DNA of 39,830 nt, from assembly GCA_038253135.1 (NCBI GenBank), contig JBBSHJ010000023.1, positions 1-39,830 of the forward strand, given 5' to 3'. Numbering within the stretch: the stretch's first letter is position 1; the number at the start of each line of letters is the position of its first letter. The notes beneath the pieces are model-generated. The model searched no databases. It was not told the origin of the DNA and worked only from the letters and a program-made list of their open reading frames with translations. The DNA comes from JBBSHJ01 sp038253135 (GTDB taxonomy: Bacteria > Actinomycetota > Actinomycetes > Mycobacteriales > QHCD01). This document shows, piece by piece, positions 1-7,436 of the stretch. The position numbers and the translations under genes are program-made.

Positions 1-2
1 AC

Positions 3-98
3 GTCGTGACCGCCGCCGTGCACTCGCTGCTTGTCCGCGTCGGCGATCCTGACCACGGGAGCGGGGCAGACACCCGCGTCGACGTCGACCTCGGGTAA
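3..98 (+). CDS. C-terminal tail of an unidentified protein (partial)
   Basis: An open frame enters from the left edge and ends at TAA 96-98. It encodes about 31 residues with the G/C-rich third positions expected of coding DNA here. No domain can be recognised from so short a tail, and it could be a chance open frame. The next gene is on the opposite strand and converges on it. Confidence 0.3.
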   Translation, partial: VVTAAVHSLLVRVGDPDHGSGADTRVDVDLG

Positions 99-221
99 CG
101 GCCCGCGGTGGTCGCTGACATCGTCGCCGGCGTGAGCCTCGCCGGCTGCTCTACCTCGCCATGACCGTTGACAGTGCCCGGAGGCATCGGGCCGGACGCG
201 GCGGCGCCTGGAAGGGTCGGG

Positions 222-1169
222 TCAGCATCCGGTGACCGCCGCGGCGAGCGCGGCGATATCGGCCGGGCCGACGCGGCAGCAACCGCCGACGTACGCCGCC
301 CCGTCGGCGACCCACTCGACGGCGCGGCCGGCGTCGTACGCCGGCGCACCCTGCCGCCGGCGGCTTTCCCGCTGCCAAATCTCGCCGCTGTTCGGGTAGG
401 CGACCGCGACCTTGCCTGTGCGGGCGGTGGCGATTCGCAGCGCCGGTACGACGTCTGCCGGCCGGCAACAATTCACGCCGGCGGCGAATACGGCGTTGTT
501 GCCGGCCACGACGTCAAAGGAGTCGGCCAGCGGCTGACCGGCGCGGGTGTGCGGACCGTCGACGGAATAGGAGAACCATGCCGGCAGCCGCAGCTTCTCG
601 AGCGCGTCGACCAGCACCTCTGCCTCGGCCATGTCGGGGATGGTCTCGACGGCGAAGAAATCCGGATCTGCGGCGGCGAGCAGCTCGACGCGCGACCGGT
701 GGAAGTCTCGCAACGTGGCGGTGGAGACGTCGTAGTGGCCGCGATATTCCGACCCATCGGCCAGCACCGCGCCGTACGGTCCGATCGAGGCCGCCACCCA
801 CCGCGGCGTGCCGTGGTCGGTCATCTCGTCGCGCGCCTCCCGGGCGAGGGTGACGCTACGCCCGATCAATCGCTCGGCCTCTGCTCGATCCAATCCGGCC
901 GCGGTGAAGCCGGCCACGCTGGCTTGATAGCTGGCGGTCGTGGCGACGCGGGCGCCGGCCGCGAAATAGGCACGGTGTACTGCGCGGATCTCCTCCGGCG
1001 CATCGCGCAGCAGGCGCGCGGTCCACAGCGGGTCGCGCAGGTCGTGACCGCGATCCTCCAGCGCGTTGGACATCCCGCCGTCGAGGACCACCACGGCAGG
1101 ATCCGCGGTCTCGACCGTCGCCGGCTCGCTCGGCCGACGGTGCGGTGGGCGCGTGATCACGCACTCCAT
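222..1169 (-). CDS. mmuM: Homocysteine S-methyltransferase (MmuM-like)
   Basis: Predicted 315-residue cytosolic enzyme that moves a methyl group from S-methylmethionine or SAM to homocysteine, giving methionine. The sequence shows the family's opening motif VVVLDGGMSN, the AASIGPYG segment, GVNCCRP and a terminal YVGGCCRVGP. The Cys of NC and the CC pair are the three zinc ligands known for this fold. Length fits the stand-alone enzymes, and no cobalamin or folate domains follow. An upstream in-frame ATG at 1238 would add 23 residues unlike the family, so ATG 1169 is preferred, although no clear Shine-Dalgarno is visible. It is a second methionine-forming enzyme besides MetH at 32.2 kb. Family assignment is firm; the methyl donor is inferred. 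Confidence 0.88.
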   Translation of the reverse strand: MECVITRPPHRRPSEPATVETADPAVVVLDGGMSNALEDRGHDLRDPLWTARLLRDAPEEIRAVHRAYFAAGARVATTASYQASVAGFTAAGLDRAEAERLIGRSVTLAREARDEMTDHGTPRWVAASIGPYGAVLADGSEYRGHYDVSTATLRDFHRSRVELLAAADPDFFAVETIPDMAEAEVLVDALEKLRLPAWFSYSVDGPHTRAGQPLADSFDVVAGNNAVFAAGVNCCRPADVVPALRIATARTGKVAVAYPNSGEIWQRESRRRQGAPAYDAGRAVEWVADGAAYVGGCCRVGPADIAALAAAVTGC

Positions 1170-1274
1170 TGTGTCGCGACGACGGCCCGGCCCCGATATT
1201 GCGTTGCACCTCGGCACGGAGGGTTGCGACCATGGCACGGATCCAGTGCGAAATCACGCCGCGAGAGGAGACAC

Positions 1275-1322
1275 CATGCGAATCACCCGCCGGCCCGTCT
1301 CCCTCGCCGCCGCCGGCTCCTG
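1275..1322 (+). CDS. 15-residue ORF with strong RBS, possible leader peptide
   Basis: ATG 1275 follows a strong Shine-Dalgarno (GAGAGGAGA, about 1263-1271) and encodes MRITRRPVSLAAAGS before TGA. The start resembles the short actinobacterial leader peptides (MR-TRR-VDL..., usually Cys-containing) found upstream of sulfur-assimilation genes, but this one has no Cys. No intact gene follows within 400 bases, so it may be the stranded leader of a lost operon. The 494 bases between 1239 and 1733 otherwise hold only short, unconvincing frames. Confidence 0.35.
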
Positions 1323-1732
1323 ATCCGGCGAGTCAGCGCTGGTACGGCGACCCGGCCTTTTCGCACGGAAGAATCCCTGTCATGACACTTCGCGTCCCGT
1401 CATCGACCTCCGGTGCCGGTTCAGGCGACCGGACCGCCGCTCATAGCTCGGCCGCTTCGCCCTCGGCTCAACGCTGACGCCCGCTCCGGCGCCGGAGGTA
1501 CCCAATCCTCCTGACGCATCCCGGAGTCAACGACCGTGCGTATCCACGCGCGGGGCCCTGGCCCGCCCACGTCACATGGGCCGGCCTGAGTGCGCCCCGC
1601 CAAGAGCAAACTGAAGAAATTCCGCCTGGCCCCAAATGCGCTCATCACCGCTCGGAGGGCTTGACCCGACGGCAGAATTCGGCGAGCTCCTCGTCATCGA
1701 CGACACGGGCCGCAGCAGGAGGTTGATCCCGC

Positions 1733-2392
1733 ATGACGGAGCTCAGGATTGAGCTGTTGCGAGAGTTGCTCGCGAGACTGGCCGACGGGACGATCCAGAT
1801 CCCCGAATTCCAACGCGAGCCCGTCGTCACGGATGACTGGGTGATCAGCCTGATCGCCAGCGTGTCCCTGCACTACCCGATCGGCGCGGTGATGCTGCTG
1901 CGGGCGGGCAGTCGCGACGCGCGGTTCGACGCTCGCCCGGTTACCGGCGCACAGCCAGGGTCGGAGCCGGAATGGTTTCTGGTCGACGGTCAACGGCGGC
2001 TGACCGTGCTGTACGACGTCCTCACCGCCGGCCGAGGAGGCCGGTTCCACCTCGACATCGACAAGGCTCTCGACCCGATGACCGATCGTGACGAGGCGAT
2101 CGGCGTTGGCGACGGGTCACCGACGGGCTTCCCGCTGACCTTGACCTTCGGCTCGCCGGATGATCGACGGCGGTGGCTCGACGCAGCCGGAGTGAGTCGC
2201 CTCGAGCGGGATGTGCTTGCGGCCTTCGACGAGTACGCGGTGCCGGTCATCCGGCTCGGGAGCGATACCACGCGATGGACCGTTCGGGTGCACGGCGGCC
2301 CGCACGGCCGGCGGCTCTCGGATCGCTTCAGCCGTCGCGCCCGACCGGGCGGCCGGCGCGTCGTACCGTCGCCGCCGGACTCAGACCTGTAG
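1733..2392 (+). pseudogene. DUF262 (GmrSD/ParB-like N-terminal) protein, truncated
   Basis: The first 180 residues match the N-terminal DUF262 domain of GmrSD-type and related nuclease/defence proteins: an opening helix, IQIPEFQREPVV, a VSLHYPIGAVMLL strand, and WFLVDGQRRLTVL, equivalent to the DGQQRLT nucleotide motif. After VPVIRLGSDTTRW, where family members continue for hundreds of residues, the sequence turns into an Arg/Gly/Pro-rich tail unlike the family and stops at 219 residues. ATG 1733 is preceded by AGGAGG (1717-1722). A functional GmrSD would also need the DUF1524 HNH domain, which is absent here. I read it as a decayed restriction or defence gene. Confidence 0.65.
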
Positions 2393-2821
2393 CGACGCGA
2401 GAAACCGATCGACCGCCTTGCGCGCGGTTCGCTGCTTGAGCAGTCCTTGCTTCGCGTATCCGCGGACGTGGAGGGTCGGTGCCCCGGCCCGCAGGAAGAC
2501 GACCAGCACGGCCGGGTTGAGGTTCAGCGCACCCGACCCGACGATCGTGGCCCAGCCGAGGTAGCTGACCCCATCGACGTCGCGCCGCTGCGGCGAGGCC
2601 CCGAGCCGCGTGCTGAGGCGTTGGATGAGAGCGGCCTCGGAGAGCCCGAGTTTCGCGTCGGCCGCCGCCTCGACCGTCCTGAGTCGCCGGGCGATGCCGC
2701 TGCCCGGCGGTCCGAGCTCGACGATGCCGTTGACCAGCGCGTCGTCGATCCCGGCCCGGTCGAGGAAGGGGTTCACGTAGCGATCGTACGGTGGCTCACC
2801 CCGTCGGTCGGTGATCCTCAT
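2381..2821 (-). CDS. Hypothetical protein, 146 residues
   Basis: Not recognised. The frame has normal protein composition: a mixed alpha/beta middle (VVFLRAGAPTLHVRGYAKQ), a basic C-terminal helix (LLKQRTARKAVDRFL) and no membrane segment or signal peptide. Its 3' end overlaps the end of the truncated DUF262 gene on the other strand by 12 bases. Its ATG (2821) overlaps the stop of the cupin-like fragment just upstream, so the two could be translationally coupled. I see no Shine-Dalgarno. Confidence 0.45.
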   Translation of the reverse strand: MRITDRRGEPPYDRYVNPFLDRAGIDDALVNGIVELGPPGSGIARRLRTVEAAADAKLGLSEAALIQRLSTRLGASPQRRDVDGVSYLGWATIVGSGALNLNPAVLVVFLRAGAPTLHVRGYAKQGLLKQRTARKAVDRFLASLQV

Positions 2822-3027
2822 GGTGTCGGGAGCATCCGGCCACGTCCGTTGTGTTCACGAGGGCCGGGGTTCGCGGTGGCGCTGGGCCCGAGGATCTCGA
2901 CGATGCAATGCACGCTCGTCTCGTCGCCGACATTCTTGATCGCGTGCGGATGCGAGCCCCTCGTGGCGACGCTGCGGCCTTTGCGGATGGCTTCACCTCG
3001 TCCTTCGTGTTCGTCGTTGGGAGTCAC
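2818..3027 (-). pseudogene. Cupin-like fragment
   Basis: About 69 residues that read like one half of a small cupin barrel: a strand rich in Gly and Arg, then SHPHAIKNVGDETSVHCIVEILGP, in the style of the second cupin motif (His ... Asn-x-Gly). The GTG start (3027) is arbitrary, because the frame stays open upstream past 3100. Half of the usual metal-binding motif set is missing, so this is more likely a remnant than a working enzyme. Assignment is by pattern only. Confidence 0.35.
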
Positions 3028-3173
3028 GTAGCCGGTGCCCTGGTGGAGCCTGTTCTCTGGGGGTGCCTCGGGACGTCTGTGCGTGAATCCCTTACGTTGT
3101 AAGGCTTCGAGGCTGTTGTCGAGACGATATTGCGTGCAACAGGTTGTGGTGCAAGTGGGCGCGCTGAACAGGT

Positions 3174-3728
3174 TTATCTGGCGTGGCGAGTGCCGTTGAG
3201 TTGGGTCATCAGTTCGCGGTTCGCGCCCCGTGCAGCGGCGAGTTCCTGGTCGCGGTCGTCGATTTGCAGCCGCAAGTCAACGACTTGCTGTTCGAGAAAG
3301 ACGATCTTCCGTTGGAGTTCCTCGATGTCGGTGGGCGCGCCGAGTCCGGAGGCGTGCCAGGTTTGGTTCGCCGAGCAGTTCGGACAGGCGCGTCTCGAGC
3401 TGCTGGGTTCGTGCGGCCATGCGGGCGCAGCGTTGCTGGGAGGCGCGAAGGTCGGCTTGCAGCGATGCGCGGGTGACCGCTGGGCCGGTCTGCGCCGTGT
3501 TCGGGGCTGCACTTCGGCGGTGTGGACTTGTTCGAGCAGGTCGCGGTGGCGGTAGAGGAAGGTGCGGTCCACCCCGGCGCGGGTGGCGATGGCGCTGACA
3601 CTGACCTCGGCGCCGGTGTCGACGGCGTCGGCGAGGGCCTTGCGGACCCGTTCGCGGCGCCGGGCGGAGTCGGCCTGGCCTCCTTTCACCATGGCTGTGC
3701 TGCGAGGTGTGCTGGCGTCGAGGCTCAT
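3174..3728 (-). pseudogene. DUF6262 integrase-partner protein with two compensating frameshifts
   Basis: Small DNA-binding/coiled-coil partner protein that accompanies a class of actinobacterial tyrosine integrases. The N-terminus has a TetR-like helix-turn-helix (VSVSAIATRAGVDRTFLYRH) and the C-terminus a coiled coil (IEELQRKIVFLEQQVVDLR). Between them, from about 3510 to 3365, the reading frame gives a Pro/Ser-rich stretch unlike the family, while the neighbouring frame supplies the expected helices (VTRASLQADLRASQQR, LETRLSELLGE). One indel near 3505 and one opposite indel near 3365 therefore cancel out. The protein would be full length (184 aa) with a scrambled middle. Its ATG overlaps the integrase stop by 4 nt. 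Confidence 0.72.
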
Positions 3729-5354
3729 CGGGTGGGCTCCGGGCGGAGGTCGGGCAGGGCTTGGCGGATACGGGGCATGCCGAGCATGACGCTGTGGTGG
3801 CCGCGGACAGTGGCCACGGCCAGCTGGACGTGCTCACGCTGCTCGGCGGGCAGTTCGTCGAGGCCGCCGCTGATGCGGGTGATGAGCCGGCGGATGCGGG
3901 TGATCTCGTCCTGCGATGGCATCGCGTCGGCACGGGCCCAGTCCTCGAGGTCGGTGGTGGCGAGCAGCCGTTCACGAGTGCGCAGCAGGTCATCGAGGTA
4001 GGCCTGTAGGTCGGGCAGGTAGGAGACGTCGGTGCGGAAGTGGTCGCAGCCGGCGCAGCGGAACCGGAACGGGCATGCGCCGCCGCCGGCCTTGACGTTG
4101 GACGGTTCGGCGCAGACGCCGAACGGGACGGCGACTTCGCCGACGGCGCGGCGGGCGTGTTCGGAGTCCAGCAGGGCCTGGGCTTGGCGCCAGATGCGGT
4201 TGCCGTGCCGGTCGAAGGCCATCGCCGCGACCCGGTCGACGGCGTCGCGGCGGCGGGTCTCACCGATCCGGTAGTAGCCGCTGGTGGTGTCGAGTTTGCG
4301 GTGCGACATCAGCTCGCGCAGCACCTCGACCGGCACGCCGGCGTCGGCGTGCCGTTGGGCGTAACTGTGCCGGTAGGCGTAGAGCCCCATCTTGCGTTTG
4401 TCGTACTCGATGCCATCGTCGGTGCGCAGCACCGGCAGCGTGTCCACCCGGACGCGGTGCGCGAACGCGAGACTGAAAGCGGTGATCGCGCGACGCCCGC
4501 CAGGGTTGCGCCGATCGGTGGGCAGCAGCTTCAGGTCACCGACCGGGGTGTCTGCGAAGCGGGCACGGACCCGCTGCTGCTGAGTGAGGATGAGCGCGGC
4601 GGTGTGCTCGCTGATCGGCAGCCGCTGGCCGGGGCGGTTGGCCTTGTGATTGTCATAGAGCAGCACCGGCGCGCCGTCCTCGTCCCGAGCCAGGCAGTCG
4701 AAGTCCAGGTCACACAGATCTCTTCCGGGCGGCGCCCGGTATCGATGGCCAACTCGACCGCGGTGCGGGTCTCCGGCGTGGTCAGTTCACCGAGATGCGC
4801 GCACAACTGCTGCATGATCTCTGGCGGCAAATCCCGGTTCGGTTCGGCCGGTTCGGGCTTGAGCGGGATGTCCGCGACCCGATGACGAAGTCGTCGCCCA
4901 GGCCGGCGACGATGCCGCCGGGGCGGGTCAGCCCCATCGCGCGGGTCCGGGTCAGCACGGCACGGACCTCGCGGCACCCCCGGATGCGTGCATCGCCGCT
5001 GATCTGCCCGACCGATTCCAGGTAGGCCAGCCGATGCAGGAACGCCTGCATGTCGGTCCGGCCGAGGGCGGCCGGGTGCTCGCCCCGGTCCGGGCGCACC
5101 CGCAGCGATTCCGACAGCCGCACCAGGTAGCCGATGTGGTGACGCACGGCCAGCCCGGCGCTGGTGCGCCGACCTGGCCGGACCCGGCGTTTCGGCAGGT
5201 CATCGGCGGCCCATCGCTTTGCGATCTCCCGCAGCCATGTCTGCGTGATCTTGCCGAAGGAGAGCGTGCCGCTGTGGCCGAACACCACGAGATCCCAGTC
5301 GTCCTTGCTGACCTCGGACTCCGGCGTGGCCCAGCGCCCGGCCAGCGTGGCCTA
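3725..5354 (-). pseudogene. Tyrosine-type site-specific integrase, frameshifted
   Basis: Reading 5' to 3' on the minus strand, recognisable segments lie in three frames. An N-terminal SAM-like domain (LSFGKITQTWLREIAKRWAA ... FLHRLAYLESVGQIS) runs to DDFVIG near 4890. A middle segment (DIPLKPEPAEPNRDLPPEIM ... IDTGRRPEEIC) follows, then the catalytic half from about 4700 to 3725. The last keeps AYRHSYAQRH, LMSHRKLDTTSGYY (Arg, His and the nucleophilic Tyr) and a C-terminal Cys cluster (CAEPSN...CPFRFRCAGC). The second break looks like a GT duplication after the Cys codon near 4715. The extreme N-terminus is lost, with tandem stops at about 5355-5360. It cannot make a full enzyme, although the 313-residue distal part (ATG 4666) could still be translated. 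Confidence 0.8.
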
Positions 5355-5513
5355 TCAGGCAAATGGCCAGGCCCCTGAACTCCAACCCGCGGCCCGTCGC
5401 AAGGGCGTAGTCGGCGATCGTGGTCACCTGCTGGCGGCGCAGGTCATCACAGAGGGAACGCAAGACCGCATCGTCGCCGATCTGGGTCACGAAGTCAGAC
5501 GCAACACAATCTA

Positions 5514-5519
5514 TATACT
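5514..5519 (+). promoter_or_regulatory. Putative -10 element of vapBC
   Basis: TATACT sits in an AT-rich stretch 17 bases before the chosen vapB start. No convincing -35 box is visible at the usual spacing. Confidence 0.35.
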
Positions 5520-5536
5520 CTATGAAGGACGCGTAT

Positions 5537-5758
5537 ATGGGGCGGTGTGGTGTGACGAAGCGACTGATCGACATCGACGACGAGCTGCTCGACAGCGCGG
5601 CACGTGAGCTTGGCACCGACGGCGTCTCGGACACCGTTCGCACTGCGTTGCGTCAGGCGGCCACCGCCGCCGCTCGGGCGCGCCAGGTTGCTTGGCTCAC
5701 CGACGGTGGTCCGGCCGATCTGGCCGACTCGGAGCAGCGGGCGGCGGTGTGGCGCTGA
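5537..5758 (+). CDS. vapB: VapB-type antitoxin
   Basis: Predicted 73-residue antitoxin that would bind and neutralise the PIN toxin encoded next and repress its own promoter. The core TKRLIDIDDELLDSAARELG ... VSDTVRTALRQA is the ribbon-helix-helix DNA-binding pattern of VapB, and the acidic/Ala-rich tail is the likely toxin-binding part. ATG 5537 is preferred because AAGGA (5525-5529) lies 7 nt upstream; GTG 5552 is the alternative. The stop overlaps the vapC start. It sits between the broken integrase and the cydA fragment, a usual setting for island-borne toxin-antitoxin pairs. Confidence 0.82.
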   Translation: MGRCGVTKRLIDIDDELLDSAARELGTDGVSDTVRTALRQAATAAARARQVAWLTDGGPADLADSEQRAAVWR

Positions 5759-6174
5759 TCGCCCGGTTCCTGATCGACACCAGCGCTGCGGCGCGCATGA
5801 CACACCCCGACGTGCGGGCCCGGCTCGAACCACTGATCACCGGGGGAGTAGTCGCCACATGCGCCACGCTAGACGCCGAAGCCCTCTACAGCGCCCGCAG
5901 TCCGGGCGAATACGAGCAGATCCGCGCTGATCGCCACGCCGCCTACGAGCACCTGCCGACCGACGGCGAGCACTGGCAGCGCGCGTTCGCCGCTCAGCGT
6001 GAACTTGCCCGTACCGGCCGGCACCGCGCCGTCGGCATCGCCGACCTGCTCACTGCGGTCCTGGCCGTCGAACACCGCCTCACCCTCGTGCACTACGACG
6101 CCGACTTTGATACCGCCGCCGAAGTGATCAACTTCGAGCACCGCTGGGTCGCTGCCCGCGGCACCCTCAGCTAG
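5749..6174 (+). CDS. vapC: VapC-type PIN-domain ribonuclease toxin
   Basis: Predicted 141-residue PIN-domain toxin that would cleave RNA using Mg2+. The acidic active-site residues can be placed: Asp10 in FLIDTSA, the Glu of TLDAEAL, the Asp of GIADLLTA, and HYDADFD near the end. GTG 5749 overlaps the vapB stop by 10 nt, and the protein starts just before the first PIN strand, as in other VapC proteins; an upstream ATG (5692) would lie inside vapB. The gene appears intact, unlike its neighbours, which fits selection for keeping a working toxin-antitoxin pair. Confidence 0.87.
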   Translation: MALIARFLIDTSAAARMTHPDVRARLEPLITGGVVATCATLDAEALYSARSPGEYEQIRADRHAAYEHLPTDGEHWQRAFAAQRELARTGRHRAVGIADLLTAVLAVEHRLTLVHYDADFDTAAEVINFEHRWVAARGTLS

Positions 6175-6444
6175 ACCCGCCAGCCCGCGAGATCGCCGAA
6201 TACCGCATCGTGCCCGACACCGCCCCGACCGCGAACAGCACCGCGGCCACCTTCGACCAGCGCTGCGCCAGCACCAGCGCGTGCGCGTCGTCTCGCCGCA
6301 GCGCCCGCCAATTGGCGATCATCGTGATGAACGTGAACGCCACCCCGAACGGCACCAGGATGATGTGGACACCGAGGGTGAAGGCCATCTGCTCCCGGGC
6401 CGGGCCAGCTGCGACGGATCCCCGGCGGCGGCGAGACTCGCCAT
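6167..6444 (-). pseudogene. cydA: 5' fragment of cytochrome bd oxidase subunit I, frameshifted
   Basis: ATG 6444 opens MASLAAAGDPSQLAR, then one base is missing near 6396 and the next frame continues with REQMAFTLGVHIILVPFGVA ... WSKVAAVLFAVGAVSGT. That is the start of the short type of cytochrome ubiquinol oxidase subunit I, with a first membrane helix and the AVSGT turn. Homology stops at about 6207 and the frame ends 12 residues later. Complete proteins have some 350 further residues. No cydB is visible. A 6-bp inverted repeat (ACCGTT-5 nt-AACGGT, 6455-6471) lies just upstream of the ATG. Confidence 0.72.
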
Positions 6445-6516
6445 GGTCGTCTGAACCGTTGCGTGAACGGTCAACGCTTCACCTCCGTCAAAGCGGTCCC
6501 GTGCCCGGCCCGGCCG

Positions 6517-6783
6517 TTACGCCAGGGACAGGAAAAGCTTCTCCATCTTCTTCGCATCCACGCTGTCGAGTCCGTCGCCGTCGGCCAGGCACTGCTGCAA
6601 CCCCGTGGCAATGATGGCGAAGCCGGCTCTATCGAGGGCCCGGGAGACCGCGGCGAGCTGGGTCACGACGTCTTCGCAGTCGCGGCCCTCCTCGAGCATC
6701 CGCAGTACGCCGTCGAGCTGGCCGCGGGCGCGTTTGATGCGGTTGATCACCGGCGTCATGCCGGCAGGGTCGAGCTCCATCAC
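6517..6783 (-). CDS. cstR: CsoR/FrmR-family repressor, CstR-like persulfide sensor
   Basis: An 88-residue all-helical DUF156 repressor. It starts with the usual VINRIKRARGQLDGVLRML helix and carries Cys36 and Cys65, the two thiols conserved in the family. Copper-sensing CsoR has a His four residues before the second Cys; here position 61 is Gly, which removes a copper ligand and points to the CstR type, where the Cys pair reacts with persulfides. The neighbours (rhodanese, persulfide dioxygenase, TauE) agree. GTG 6783 or ATG 6780 may be the start; both overlap the DUF302 stop. It is probably the ligand of the boxes at 7368 and 7402, and so autoregulated. Confidence 0.87.
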   Translation of the reverse strand: MMELDPAGMTPVINRIKRARGQLDGVLRMLEEGRDCEDVVTQLAAVSRALDRAGFAIIATGLQQCLADGDGLDSVDAKKMEKLFLSLA

Positions 6784-7184
6784 CGCTCCCGGGTGAGGGA
6801 TGAGAACGCCGCGATGAGGCGGCCCTTAGCATCCGCCGCCACGGCTTGCAACGTCTCGCTGGCACCGGCCAGCCCCATCATCGCGTCCGGATCGAAGGCC
6901 TCGACCACGGTGGTCTCCGCGCCTGCGGCGCGGACGACGACGTTGCAGGGCAGAACGGTCGCGATCGAGGGATCCGCGGCGATGGCCTGGTGCGCCAGCT
7001 GAGGTCGGCAGGCACCGAGGATCACCTGCGGGTCCACGTCGACATCCAGCTGGGCCTTCATGGTGGCCTTGATGTCGATCTCGGTGAGGACGCCGAACCC
7101 CTGCTCGCCGAGGGCGGCACGGACGGCCTCGACCGTCTCGGCAAACGGCTGGTGAACGGTGGTGGTGAGGGTGTAGCCCGGCAT
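6780..7184 (-). CDS. DUF302 family protein
   Basis: A 134-residue DUF302 protein (GYTLTTTVHQPFAETVEAVR ... GFGVLTEIDIKATMK ... ILGACRPQLAHQAI ... LPCNVVVR). The biochemical role of the family is unknown, but members are often encoded with sulfur-oxidation and thioredoxin/rhodanese genes. The conserved ACRP and PCNV segments put two Cys residues in positions that could take part in thiol chemistry; this is inference. ATG 7184 is chosen because the residues before it are not family-like and it overlaps the truncated thioredoxin stop. The gene is tightly packed between that fragment and the repressor, in one operon. Confidence 0.85.
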   Translation of the reverse strand: MPGYTLTTTVHQPFAETVEAVRAALGEQGFGVLTEIDIKATMKAQLDVDVDPQVILGACRPQLAHQAIAADPSIATVLPCNVVVRAAGAETTVVEAFDPDAMMGLAGASETLQAVAADAKGRLIAAFSSLTRER

Positions 7185-7324
7185 CAGGCGGACTTTCTTT
7201 CCTGCTCGGCGCCCGCGGCGGCGCGGCACGGGCCGCACCAAGAAGCCCAGAAGTCGACCAGGACGACCTCGTTCTCGGGCACGGTCCGCTCGACGTCGGC
7301 CGCGGTCAGGTTGACCGTAGACAT
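7184..7324 (-). pseudogene. trxA: Truncated thioredoxin retaining CGPC
   Basis: Only the first 46 residues: an N-terminal helix (NLTAADVERTV), the central strand VVLVDFWASW and the CGPC redox motif. After CGPCR the sequence becomes AAAGAEQERKSA and stops, where thioredoxins continue for about 65 more residues including the cis-Pro loop. ATG 7324 has GAAGGAG-type purines upstream and faces the bidirectional control region. The reading is preserved and overlaps the next gene's start by one base, so it may have been kept for translational coupling. A working thioredoxin is impossible without the missing fold. Confidence 0.75.
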
Positions 7325-7360
7325 GTGCTGCTCCTTCTCGTAACGGGGAACCCCGACGCC

Positions 7361-7389
7361 TTGGACGATACCCCCAGGGGTGTTACTGT
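7361..7389 (+). promoter_or_regulatory. Promoter of the rhodanese/persulfide dioxygenase operon
   Basis: TTGGAC (7361-7366) and TACTGT (7384-7389) are separated by exactly 17 bases, a good sigma-70-type pair. The -10 lies within an 11-bp palindrome, GTTACTGTAAC (7382-7392). The opposite strand of this palindrome also contains a TAnnnT element, which might serve the repressor operon, but no matching -35 is seen for it. Confidence 0.55.
7368..7383. promoter_or_regulatory. CsoR/CstR-type operator box 1
   Basis: ATACCCCCAGGGGTGT is a G/C-tract inverted repeat of the type bound by CsoR-family repressors (TACCCC...GGGGTA). It fills the spacer between the -35 and -10 elements, so bound repressor would block RNA polymerase. 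Confidence 0.65.
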
Positions 7390-7401
7390 AACCCGGGAGG
7401 T

Positions 7402-7417
7402 ATACCCCCAGCGGTAT
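7402..7417. promoter_or_regulatory. CsoR/CstR-type operator box 2
   Basis: ATACCCCCAGCGGTAT shares its first 11 bases with box 1 and has a nearly symmetric right half. It starts 34 bases after box 1, just downstream of the expected transcription start of the rightward operon. Confidence 0.65.
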
Positions 7418-7436
7418 TTCGAGAGGACTGGAATTC

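Noticed and set aside
5350..5505. Minus-strand frame with DDAVLRSLCDDLRRQQVTTIADYALATG
   Set aside because: It reads like real protein and may be a remnant of the integrase N-terminus or of another gene, but I cannot assign it and it lacks a start.
6455..6471. ACCGTT-GCGTG-AACGGT as a Rex-type or terminator site
   Set aside because: It does not match the Rex consensus, the stem is only 6 bp and no T-tract follows; it may be a chance palindrome.
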